DNA from: Girardinichthys multiradiatus
Taxonomy: Eukaryota > Chordata > Actinopteri > Cyprinodontiformes > Goodeidae
NCBI RefSeq assembly: GCF_021462225.1
Contig: NC_061802.1
Location: 7,707,859-7,771,858, forward strand
Length of the DNA stretch: 64,000 bases
Direction: 5' to 3'
Translations under genes and position numbers: made by a program
Notes under the pieces: model-generated
Told to the model about the DNA's origin: nothing
Database searches by the model: none
What the model saw: the letters and a program-made list of their open reading frames with translations, nothing else
In this document: piece after piece, positions 12,783-24,495 of the stretch
Layout: the number at the start of each line of letters is the position of its first letter
How positions within the stretch are numbered: the first letter of the stretch is position 1

Positions 12783-13220
12783 CAGTGGCGATTGCTCTAA
12801 GACTGCAAGGGAAGCTTAGTGTCCACTAAAATGTCAAAAAATAAGTGATCAAATATATACTGTTGTGTGTACATGTCATTGACTAAATATGCGCTACAAC
12901 GCGCTCAACTTTTGTTCAGAATCAGCTTCTTATCACTGGTAACGAGGCGGCTTTCCTCTCACTCATTCCCGCAGCTTCACAGTGCTGTAAACAGTGAGTT
13001 CAATAGCGAAGCAAAAATGCTGGACTTTGTCCCGCCCATCGGACGCTCAGCGTCTCTGGGGGTCTATGGGGCAGTGGGCTGGCCATGGCTGGCCCGGCCG
13101 CTCAGCTTCTGCATGATGATTGGATGATCTGTCTGAGGCTGAATCCCTTTTTGATTGACAGTGAAATGAGCGATCTTGAAATTGAGCTTCCCCTCCTTGA
13201 AAGACCAGCATCTACCATTG
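12783..13220. mobile_element. Non-autonomous hAT-like element
   Basis: The left end cagtggcgattgctctaaga and the reverse complement of the right end (caatggtagatgctggtctt) form an imperfect TIR of about 35 bp that continues to a shared ggaagct. The flanks are ataccatc (left) and atatcatc (right), an 8-bp target duplication with one mismatch, which fits the hAT superfamily. The interior is GC-richer and holds no transposase. Confidence 0.65.
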
Positions 13221-14634
13221 ATATCATCTATTTATAATGACCACTTCTCACCAATTATGTACTGAATAGATTGCCAAGTAATTTAAGACAGAAATGTATG
13301 ATTCCGTTTTTGTAAAGTATTATCTCAGTCACAGAGGAATATGGGGGAATCATTTTCAAATGTTTCCTGATGCTCAGCAGTTCAGTTTTGTCCAAGGTGG
13401 TAGTCTGTTACTACTGCGAAGACAGCTGTACCTTAAATGTTGAAACTTGAACTTCGATCCCTCCCACTTCATCTCCTCTATATCAGTTCCACCTGCTCCG
13501 GACTAGTGAAGTGGATGTGGATTTGCCTGGGTGTTCTGAGACTATAAGCAGGTCAGCGTATTGGAGTAGGGTGACAGGAGGTTGTGCTAGTTAATTATTC
13601 TGGAATACGATCGGAAAGGTTGCACTGAGTTGCATTGTCGGACGGCTTCAATTTCATGCTTGAGGCGGCCGCAGATCCGGCCATAATTTCCCACGTGGCC
13701 TGTCACTTGTTCTCTCTACCTGTTTACGTCTTCCTTGCAGTTGTATCCTGGAAGTAAGTCAGTGACCTTGGCATCAAAAGACGTGCTAATAAATACAAAT
13801 AGACACATTTTAGAATTGTATACAATATTAATTTATGAAAGTTGGAAATGTTTAATAAGTCATTCTAGTTTTGCTTATCCACTTTAGTGACAGAGTCTGC
13901 AACCTCATGCTGTGGGCTCTGTTTCTTGGAATGTTTTACAGAGCTAATTGTCATGTAGGCCACACACTACGCTACTTGTAAAATTCTAATACATGCGCCT
14001 TACTTTGCTTGGTTATTCACATTTACCTAGATACTTTGCTTGTATTTAAAAGTAAAAACTGCTGTAAAAGACAGCATCTTCTTACCTGATCAATTTTATG
14101 CCTTAAAAAAAAATACAGATGGTTGCCTTGTGGTCTGGCTGTTAATTTACTGCTCGGGTTATCTATAGTAGCAGAGGTATAATTTTGTTGTGTCCTCTCT
14201 TCTGCACAGCCTAAATGCAAGATTCCATTTGTTTGATAATCATTTGGCAAAAGGGGTTTCCAACAGAGCTAAACTGCTTTCTATACCTTTTTTGTGTTGA
14301 AAACGAGTGGCCATACATGAAATAATCTTTTCAAAATGAGGTCTTTTTTCCTTAAGTAAAGGCCTGCTGTCCACAACCATAGAGAATTACAGGCTTAAAA
14401 ACAGTTCTGGTATGGGCATGACATCATCTTTTATATATGGTTTTTTTGTGTTTTGGTGGGACTGCCTCAAAAGACTTTTTGTTTCAGAGAAGTTATTTTT
14501 AAAAATACTTTGAAAACAAAAAGAGTCTCATTTATAGTTTCAGGATTGTTTGATTTTCTGGTTCTAAAATATGATGATATATGCCCGTTAATTTTAAATA
14601 AATATGTATATATGCCCACAGAGTTATATAGCTA

Positions 14635-15625
14635 CTACAGTGCTACAGAATTGCGGACCTCCACAAGTCTTGGTTTTTCCTTGGGTAAAATTTTCAAAGC
14701 TTGAAGGTCACATTTTAAACAACCATCTATTCAAACAGCACAGTTTCAAACCAGAAAATAGGTTCTGTGACCCAGAAATGAACGTGTTTTTCTGCCAAAT
14801 GCGCGTACTGTATCTAGCTTAGTGCCAAAGCAAAAGACTATGTGAAGATGCTTACTAAAGCTAGTAAGAAAGTGTCATTGTCTGCAGTGAAACAAGTCGT
14901 GCACCAACAAGGGCTGAGAGACCACTGAGAGAGGATGAAGCCATCACTCCAAAAGCAACATGAAAAGCTAGATTACTCTGTGCAAATGCATTCAAGACCT
15001 TAGTTTTTACAGATATTTTCTGTGGTCCGATTAAACTAAAATTATAGTGGCCATAATGACCACCATTACATTTAGAAGTAAAAAGGGAAGGCTCAAGCCA
15101 GAGAGCAGTATCCTAACTTTGAAGTACGAGGGTCATAACATCATGTTGTGTGGGTGCTATGCTGCAAAAGGACTGATGGCATGAGGAAAGAACATGTAGA
15201 AATATTGTAGCAACATCCTAAGACATCAGACATGAAGTTGAAGCTTGTCAAGACTGTGTCTTTCAAAAGGATGAAAGCATACTGCTTTTAGTGTCAGAGT
15301 GGCGTCAGGACAACAAACTCATTGTTTTGGAGTACTCATCACAAAGCCCTGACCTCAGCTCCATCAAAATTTATCAAAACGTTGTAGGAGGAGCTAAAAA
15401 AGGATACCCACACATTTGACTCAAGTCATACAGTTTAAAGGGAATTCTACCAAATATGTAGAGATTGTATATAGACTTCTGAATTTGCAAAAAGTCAAAC
15501 AGAAATCCTAAAAAAGTCTCTCGGTCAAACTGGCATTTAGCAAAATGATATAGTTTTGTTAATCCTGACTGACCTAAAAAAGTCAGATATTAGAATTTTT
15601 TTTCATACTTTTATACAGTGAATAT
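14635..15625 (+). pseudogene. Decayed Tc1-like transposase relic
   Basis: The + strand carries recognisable Tc1 transposase pieces in order. 14880-14960 (gcagtgaaacaagtcgtgca, then ccaacaagggctgagagacc) matches the linker region of a fish Tc1 family. About 15330-15400 reads VLEYSSQSPDLSSI, which corresponds to the WPSQSPDLNPIENLW catalytic motif with the glutamate context lost. Stops and frameshifts occur throughout. The element boundaries are approximate. It lies in sense orientation in the LDLa2-LDLa3 intron. Confidence 0.6.
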
Positions 15626-16185
15626 AACTATCTGGTTTCAATTGTATTTTCCATTTTCCTCCCCTAGCACACATTAAAAATCAGAGAACCGAATATATCT
15701 TATTAGAACAGTAAATCTGATTTCAACTTGGCCATGGTTCAACATTATTGTACAGGCTTTTTGGTAGATATCACTATCTATAACATCAACCAAAACCTTT
15801 GCCTTTGAGTATATACTGGTGTAAAACAGAACAATATTGGAGGACATCATGTAGTAACAGGTAAAACATTGAATTTTATTTTCTTTGAACTCAAAAGGTA
15901 TTTGTTTGCCTTTGTTATGCTCATACCAATACTCATTAGTTTCCTTGCAGCACATATTATTCCTGGTACTTTTGATGGCCAGTCTGTTTCCTACTAATCA
16001 TCCATTTGCAATTGTATGGGGGGAAAAGCTAGAAATGTTCTATGGGAGTACTGGTGTCGCACTGTATTTGTTCCCCAGTGGCACTGCCAGACACAAAGTC
16101 TAGATATTGCTAATGGTTCCAAGCTCAATCTGTCTGCACACAATTTAGAGACTGGGGAAAATGGTGAAAAAGAGACAGAGGGAGA

Positions 16186-16232
16186 CAATAGCATCCTCTT
16201 TCAACAGCATCTACTGAAAGAGGATGCTATTG
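16186..16232 (+). other. Perfect 18-bp stem, 11-nt loop hairpin
   Basis: Left arm caatagcatcctctttca (16186-16203), loop acagcatctac, right arm tgaaagaggatgctattg (16215-16232). The arms are exact complements. The stem is shorter than a usual pre-miRNA (about 22 bp or more), and the flanks do not extend it. It has no U-run to suggest a Pol III product. Function unknown. Confidence 0.85.
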
Positions 16233-18142
16233 CAACATTTTAAGATCCAGAATCAGTTTAATTCTGTCAGTCTGTTTTTTTAGGGCTTGATATTTTTGGT
16301 GCCTGTATCTTTTCTGTTCTTCTAAACAAAGTGTGCATGTCATGCTGCCACTAAGTGCTACATGCTTCCACACAGAACTCTCAAAAAATAACCTCTTGAA
16401 AGAAATTGTTACCATGCTCTGCTGGTTGTATATCCCACAGCAGCTTTTCAAAACTTCACTGGACTTTTTACGCTTTTGTTGTCACAGATGTGCAGTTAGT
16501 ATTTCTTTTGAAGCAGCTTCCTAGGATTGTTTTTTTATTGCTTCTCTTTGTTACCATCACACGGGCTATTTTCAGTCTCTCCACTTGCTCTCCATTATCA
16601 TTTTCCTCTCCCCTTTAACTCGACTTTGATGTTTCTCTCTTTAACACACGTTGCTTGTCCCTGCCACAGGGTTCCAATAATTGGAGATCAGCCTTCTAAT
16701 CAAAGCCAATAATCAACTCTAACCTTCGTTTAAGTTGTGATTTGATATTAAGAACCAAGGCCCTCTCTGTAAATTAGATTTTGTATTTGAAGGACATGGC
16801 GTAGAGTTGGCGATATGGCTGCTTTCCAATCAAGACTGAGAGGAGTGGACTTTGTCCGATATAATGTCACCTTCATTTATGTTTAAAGCCAATGAGCTAA
16901 CAAGTAAACCAAGGTTCAGTTTCAAAAGCCACTAATAAATTTAAAGTTTAAGTCTACTTCCTACGACTAACTTCTGTTTCAATGAAATGTTATGCTCCAG
17001 TTGGTGTGCACTAAGGGGATCTGTGAACTAATGTGTTCAAACATAAACGTGCCATTTTTTTTACAACTGCCCAAACGCACTTGCTCATGCATAGGAAATT
17101 GCATGTAACCATTGTAACACTTACAGTTCTTTGAACACATTTCAACCCATGCATAAACTAATTAAGCAACTGGATGTGTAAATCCACACGTGCTCACAGC
17201 TATTCTGTCACCAATTTATTCATGTGAAGAAATCATGTCAATGAAGTGTGGTTGGAAGAGCATGCTTCCCTCTTTTTAGGCTGATCTAACACAGTGAACT
17301 GCCACTGAACCTACAAGTGAGATGTTATTCGGGTAGATTAACTTGTTTTATTTATTTCACTGAGCCTAGTGATGTGGTGTTTTAGGATTAAAAGGAAAAA
17401 CAGAACATCATAGAAACTTTTATGTGGAGAAAACAGGCTATTTGCATTTCACTGTCAAACTTTCATACATTTAAAATGTTATCCTGCCAAACTTTGACTA
17501 ACCTGTTGTTTTTGATCTGTTGTGTGTACTAATTTACTTAACAAATTAGGATCAAAAAGGTTATTATTGAGTTAATACTTAAGTTTGAACATGTGAAGTA
17601 AATGTGTGTTTATATTCATATAATATAGAGCATATCAAAGAGAAGTTGATGGAAGTATAAAAATTTTTAATTCTATACACTCATAAATTGAATTTACATA
17701 AAATGGAAATTTCTCCTTAGCATCTAGCAAGAGAAGATCACAGATCATAAATAACTGAAAATAATACATAAGAAAACATATCCTTAAATGTATGTATGTG
17801 CATATGCATTAATACATAAAATATTCCATTCACATGTACAAAATCAACATTAAAATAGCACATTTCTGCTTGAGATTTGTGAAAAAAGGCATTATTTTAG
17901 AATCCCCTTTTCAACAGAGCTACAACTACACAAATAAAATGTCCTTTATGTGGGCAGGAATGGCAATAAACCAGATTATTTATTGACCTCTCAGTCTGGT
18001 CTGCACATTTCGACACAAATTTGGACAAATATTTCTGAAAATAAATTGCTTAGTTTAGGTCAAACGTTAAAAAATATGATTGCTTAATAGAGCGAGATAC
18101 ATGAGCATTACTATTGCCAACAGCATGAATTACTTTTGGCTT

Positions 18143-19035
18143 TTCAATTCAATTCAGTTTATTTATATAGCGCCAATTCACAACACATGTTGTCTCAAGG
18201 CACTTCACAACAGTCAGGTTCATACTTTCCAATTAATTCTAACCACTGAACAGTGCAGTCAGATTCAGTTATTTATTCAAATTGGATAAAAAGTTTTTCT
18301 GTCTAAGGAAACCCAGCAGATTGCATCGAGTCAGCATTCACTCCTCCTGGAGCATGTAGTGACAGTGGACAGTCACTGGCGTTGACTTTGCAGCAATCCC
18401 TCATACTGAGCATGCATGTAGCGACAGTGGAGAGGAAAAACTCCCTTTTAACAGGAAGAAACCTCCAGCAGAACCAGGCTCAGTGTGAGCGGCCATCTGC
18501 CACGACCGACTGGAGGTTTGAGAGAACAGAGCAGAGACACAAAGAGAACAAAGAAGCACTGATCCAGGAGTCCTTTCTATGGGAAGGAAAAGTAAATGTT
18601 AGTAGATGTAGCTCCTTTAGTCGTTTCATCTAGAAAGAAAGAACAGATAAACTATGAGCCAGTTTTCAAGGATAGAGTCTGAAAGAGAGCACATATAATT
18701 AGTTACAGTAAAAGCTCAGTCAATTGCTATGTCTAGGAGAGAGAAAGGGTTAAACACTAAAAGACAGGGCCATGTGGATCATCGGTAGAAGGTGAGCATT
18801 AAGTTGTTGCCAGCAGAAGCTTGGACAATTCCCCTCTCCAGAAAGGTGTCACAGGTAGACACAGAGTCAGGCCAGGTGTAGCTTCTAGAAAGAGAAAAGA
18901 GAGAGAACATAAAGTTAAAAACTGAAATAACAGCAAATAATGCAAAATTGGAGAGTAGTGTGAGAATGTAGCAAAGAGAGTGAAAGCGGTCATTATGTCC
19001 TCCAGCAGCCTAAGCCTATAGCAGCATAATTACAG
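18143..19035 (-). mobile_element. L2-like LINE 3' end (non-coding)
   Basis: On the - strand this is a LINE 3' region ending in a short-repeat tail (caattcaattcag on +) next to atttatatagcgcc. It contains a run I recognise from fish genomes (gtggagaggaaaaactccct, then ggaagaaacctccagcagaa). No coding sequence is present. A related 3' end (atttatataacgc, gtctcaaggcactccacaa) starts again immediately to the right. Confidence 0.6.
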
Positions 19036-20660
19036 AGATAGTTTCAGTTTCAGTTTAGTTATTTATATAACGCTTATTTACAACAATGTCGTCTCAAGGC
19101 ACTCCACAAAGGGTCCGGAACGGCCCGGAGCCGCCGGGGAGGCCAGACCAAACCACCGAGTGCCAGAGCCCGGCCACCCCAGAACGGGACACGTGTAGGG
19201 ACACTAAGTAAAATAATAAACTGATAAAGTTTGTCCATCTAGATCCCACTGATGGCCATTGTTATACTAAAAACCACAAGGATTGGGATACCTCTCTCTG
19301 TCAGACTGATTATAACCATTGGAAAAGAGAAGGGGTCATACAGGTAGCAGCAATGGAGGGTGTGTTTGCACCTCAACCATAACTGAGCCGGTTTAGGCTA
19401 AACCTGACTCCCCCTTACTCCATCCAACAGGGAGGGAGGAAGGTGGAGGTAAAAAATAAGGAAGATAGCCTAAGCCACTCTAACTATAAGCTTTATCAAA
19501 AAGGAAAGTTTTAAGCCTAGCCTTAAAAGTAGACCGGATGTCTGCCTCACGGACCAAAACTGGGAGCTGGTTCCACAGGAGAGGAGCCTGATAACTAAAA
19601 GATCTGCCTCCCATTCTACTTCTAGAGACTCTAGGAACCATCAGTAAACCTGCAGTCTGAGAACGAAGTGCTCTGTTAGGAATATATGGACCAATCAGAT
19701 CTCTGATGTATGATGGAGCTAGATCATTAAGGTATTTATATGTGAGGAGGAGAATTTTAAATTCTATTCTGGATTTAACAGGGAGCCAATGAAGGGAAGC
19801 TAAAATAGGAGAAATATGATCTCTATTTTTAATTTTCATCAGAATTCTTGCTGCAACATTTTGAATCAGCTGAAGGCTTTTAACTGCATTTTGTGGACAT
19901 CCTGATAGTAAAGAATTACAATAGTCCAGCCTTGAAGTAACAAATGCATGGACTAGTTTTTCAGCGTCACTCCTGGATAGGATATTTCTAATTTTGGCAA
20001 TGTTCCGGAGGTGAAAGAAGGAAATCCGAAAAACCTGTTTAATATGGGATTTAAATTACATGTCTTGGTCAAAAAAAACACCAAGGTTTTTTTACTTTAT
20101 TACTGGAGGTCAATTTAATGCCATCCAGGTTAAGTGATTGAATAAGCAGTTTCCAGTCCAAAGACGACAACTTCTATCTTGTCTGAATTTAGAAGCAGAA
20201 AATGTAAAGTCATCCAAGTTTTTATATCTTCAAGACATGCTTGTAGTCTATCTAACTGGTTGGGTTCATCAGAATTCATGGATAAGTAAAGCTGAGTATC
20301 ATCAGCGTAACAGTGAAAATGTATCCTATGCTGCCTGATATTTTGACCTGTTGGAAGCATATATATATAGTAAAGATAATTGGCCCAAGTAGTGAACCCT
20401 GTGGTACTCCACAATCAACCCTGGAGTTTAAAGATGATTTATCATTTACATGAACAAACTGGAATCTGTCAAAGAAATAAGATTTAAACCAGCCTAGCGC
20501 TGTTCCCCTGATCCCTACAGTATATTCCAGCCTTTCTAAGAGAATATTATGGTCGACTGTGTCAAATGCAGCACAGATCTAACAGAACCACTACAGACAC
20601 AAGTCCATTATCTGAGGCCATAAGAATATCATTAGTGACCACCAAAGTGGTTTTAGTGTT
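19036..20660 (-). mobile_element. 5'-truncated L2-like LINE
   Basis: The 3' tail (tttcagtttcagttt on +) and a GC-rich 3' untranslated part (about 19036-19470) precede, on the - strand, a reverse-transcriptase C-terminus and core. The upstream part of the LINE (endonuclease, N-terminal RT) is missing, as in typical 5' truncation. It is antisense to LRP8. Confidence 0.75.
19480..20655 (-). pseudogene. LINE reverse transcriptase fragment (broken)
   Basis: Reading the - strand from 20655 gives TNDILMASDNGL, then VVLLDL and FDTVDHNILLERLE (a catalytic-Asp block with a 2-bp gap before it). CGVPQGSLLGP and HCYADDTQLYLS (the YADD catalytic box) follow. The C-terminal open segment runs from 19839 to 19480 and contains HISPILASLHWLPVKSRIEF and AYS at its end. 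These blocks are in the order of an L2/CR1-type RT. Frameshifts and stops between blocks make it non-functional. Confidence 0.85.
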
Positions 20661-20664
20661 TAAC

Positions 20665-21265
20665 CAGATCTGGTGCTAGAGCCTGGTACCAGTTAAGAAC
20701 AGAAGCACGTCATCATAAAATTGCCACCAGTAAATGGTTAATCCAGTTTAACTACATAAAACATATTGTTTATGTCAGGATCCTAGCAACGAGATGCAGT
20801 AATGTCACCGAAAGAAATGAGTTAAATACAACATTTAGAGCAACATTTCTTGATACCACCTGGCTAAGAACTGAGTCGAAACGGCGTTCATCGATTCAGC
20901 AAAAAGCATCAGCTGCAAAAAATTTCTGTAAGTGAACCTTTATGTGGCACATAAATGTAGTCTGTGATGGGTGATACCAAAATGAAAAGCATGGAAAAAG
21001 AAAGACATTGAGTTGTGTTACTCTGTTAATCTGATTTTTTATTAATGCTGACATGTGGTGTTTCTACTGTGTTTTTTTCATTACCAAAACTTCTCAAAAA
21101 CATCGCATTCACAATGTTCTGATTGGCTGCAGGTCCCCATGAGTCCGCTTCAAGACCAGTTCTTTCCTGGTCCTTGTCTTGTCAGGCTTTGTGAGGCTAG
21201 AGCCAGAGCTTGCGGCAAAGATTCTGGTACTAAGCAAGCATTAATACCACTTTAGAACCAGATTG
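20665..21265. mobile_element. Possible hAT-like MITE
   Basis: The left end cagatctggtgctagagcct resembles the reverse complement of the right end (caatctggttctaaagtggt). No convincing target-site duplication is visible and the interior has no transposase. It abuts the truncated end of the LINE, so part of the left end could be LINE sequence instead. Confidence 0.3.
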
Positions 21266-24009
21266 TTGGAAAAGGGGCCGCATTAGCTAATGGACCCTTT
21301 CTGTGAAGAATAATGCAAGTGTAAATGTTGCTGATCGATGCATTTAAAGTTTTGTAGTAGTCATTTATTCGTAGGTAGGAATTAAATCTTGCATGGATCA
21401 TGTTTGTTGTTGAATCCACACTTTGTCCATATTTCAAAAGGCCAGCCTTTAAAACACATACGATTCGTTTAATTCCTTTCAGCTAGTTGCGAAGGTCCCA
21501 ATTAAAATCAATGCGAGAGTAAATACATGTTGTTGTTACATTTTAAAGACACAGAACTGCTCGATAAAACCTATTTATGAACTGACAACCGGAGATTTCA
21601 CTTAGCAGTACGCAAGTACACATGCGAGTCTTCTTTAGAAAATTTGGGCTTTGCTTTTTTTTAAATGCATGAAGCGAGAGAGAGAACAACATGAACTACT
21701 GAAGATTGCTGTAATAGTACCGGCAAGAATTTAAAACTACTTTCACCCCTGCCCACATCCCACACAATAAGAAGTTCCTTCATGAATAATAGTTGATCCA
21801 TTTCAGTGTGAATATAAGGGTGCTCCATTAATGAGGTCCTAAAAACTTTGTGTTTATGTTAAAAATGCTTGCAGCAGGAGTCGCAACTAAGACTAAGGAC
21901 TAAGACCACTCCACAACAGGAATAGCAGAGGAATAACAGCCCTCTACAGGGCATCCTTCACAAATATAACTTTTGTCTTTCATCTGAATAGATCAGATTT
22001 TACAAAAAATGAAAAAAAAAGATACATTTCGATTTCATTCAAAAACCGCATCGGAACGAGGCTGATTTACTGATGCACTCACATAGTCCCCATGTTTTAA
22101 GTCTCATTACACTTATATCTTTCCACATCTTCTGTACTAGTTTCACATGCTTTTTCTGTGTCCAGGAATTTATACTAACTTAAGCTATGTTAATGTTACT
22201 AATGTAGCATAAATCTAATTAAAATAACATTTTATGTTCCCTTTTACTTACACCAGCCAATATGAAGGCCAAGTACATAGCTGCTCATAGAAGCCTCTGC
22301 CCTGTTTTTACTGCACAACAATAAAAGCTTATTGTTCTCAAGCAGCCACTTACCAATTTACAGAGCCACCTCTCAACTGAAAACTAAGCTTAATTATCCT
22401 ATTTCACACACAGTCAGCTCTTATGAATCGCCTTTAAGTCAGATTTAATTGATGATCTGTCAAACTTGTGCAGGCGATAAAGGCATTTACTCTAACTTGA
22501 AACATTCTAAAAATAATGGTTATAACAGGCCCATTCTTGTGTTATTATATTTTTATTTAGATATTTCCAGATGTTTATTGTATAAAAATATTTCTGAATG
22601 TGTAACATACAAAAAAGTTTTTCTGTACTTTTTTTTTCTATAGACACTGTGGATGTGTCCCATATGACTCACATTCTTCTTTAAACTGTTTGCAGGGCCA
22701 ATTGATATTCACAACATTGCAGAGTATTTGGGAATTCTTAATGTTCCGCCGACACAGTGAGAAAAAGAGAAGGTATTTTGCATAAAAAGACATTAAAGCG
22801 GGGAACCTCATCAATCAGGGTAGTGCTGCAAGGAATGCGGGGGGATATTCATTGTATCTTTAAACATAACGGTACAATGAATTCTCCACATTAAAATCAT
22901 GCAACTGTAATCCTTATTGCCGGTTTAGGCTACACCGTCTGCAATTCCCATTCATCATCTGTCATATCATCACTTACCCTACCTTGTGTGTTTGTATGGA
23001 CGTTGTGTTTCCTCATGACAAGGTGGTGACTTAAAGCTGATTTAGTCTCATAAACATACCTCATGATTAAAAAATTATCTTAGCATCAGCATCCAGGGCT
23101 TTGAACGTTCCTAATCAGTCACACGGCAGGACAACTAGATGCTAACCAAGCAGTTATAGAGAATGCAATTGTGTGCAACAATGCTTCAATCCCTCCCTCC
23201 TTTTAAAGAAAATTTAAGAAAGTTGTTAATCAAAAGTTCATTAGCATACAGCGCCTTGCTCAGTCCATCCTTATACCCTGCTCATAATAGACACTTAAGC
23301 AGTCTGCGTGAAGTGAATAACGAGTGTGCTCCCATTTCCGCTTGTGTTTATTGAACTGAATTAAAATCCTGCATCATATGTTGTCTATCTAATGTGTTTT
23401 AGTTTTTCTTTTGACCCTAAGCAGGCAAAATCAGTTTAGATTACAATTTGCACTTTAGAAATGACATAAAACAAGAATGTGACATAGGGGATATCGTAAA
23501 TAGGAAGGATGTTTAATATTTATCTGTGCAGTTTTTAGTATTTCATAAAATCTTTTTGCTTCACTAGACACTAGATATATTCAGCTCTTGGGAGAAAAAT
23601 ATAAACCTGATTAGGTTCAAAAGAAATTTTGAAGAAAACTTAAAATCCCAGTTTTTTTGTTTTCACACATAGAGAAGATGCTCCAGTTTTAATTAATTTG
23701 TAATCCCTGTATAATATTCCCTCCAGGTTTAACTTCTCTGACTACTTCTGTTTTCAAGCTGTACACCATATACGGTGGTCTTCATACCAAATATAACTGA
23801 AATACCCATTTTTGTATTTTTATAAAGAGTATAGTTTTCACAGATCCCATCTGAGATTTGAGTCCTTTAAATGTTTTAGATTTTTAGTTAAACATGAACA
23901 AATCCAGTTTTTTAACAACTCTACAATATCCATTTACTGACACTTTGATTCTCTTCCAAAATTTACAATCTTGTCAACTGGAAAAAAAAAATCTTGCAAA
24001 TCATCATTC

Positions 24010-24495
24010 AAAATCAAAATGAAATCAATTTTTGGTCATTTCACAGGACACTGTGAATTTACCATTTTATCCCAATATACACAGAAAGGGAACTATGCAC
24101 CAATGAGCAAGAGCCCAGTTCCCTTTTTCTTCGAGATAAAATACTTCTGATACTATTCTTGCTGGTTCAGGAGTGGCTTGGCACAGAATATATGATAGTT
24201 CTAGCCCAATTCCTGGATACATTTGTGTGTCATGGCTCTTGAAGCAGAGACAGTGTGAATCTCACCCAAATTCTTCTATGGGGTTTGCTATACAGTCTCC
24301 TCAAGGCTGAATTAATTTATTTTGCTTGAGCACATTTATTTTGTCTGCTCAACTTTCTATCAATATGGTTGGATACAGCACTTTATGAACATCCAGCAGT
24401 GATCTTCTGTGGCTTACCTTCCTAGTTAAAGGTGCCAATGACTGTTTGCTGGACAAATGTGAAGTCATAAGTCTTCTTCGTGATTGTATCAGCCA
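24010..24495 (-). pseudogene. Old Tc1 relic, N-terminal half
   Basis: The reverse complement from about 24480 reads ITKKTYDFTFVQQTVIGTFN, stop, EGKPQKI and then SAVSNHI. This aligns with the start of the young copies (KTADLTAVQKATIDTLKQEG, then SQSAVSRHL). It carries several stops. It is therefore an older relative of the three young Tc1 elements. No catalytic half or clean termini were found. Confidence 0.65.

Noticed and set aside
16640..16720. Cryptic exon after an acceptor-like tract at about 16652-16670
   Set aside because: The acceptor looks plausible, but the following frames close quickly and no suitable donor or domain follows.
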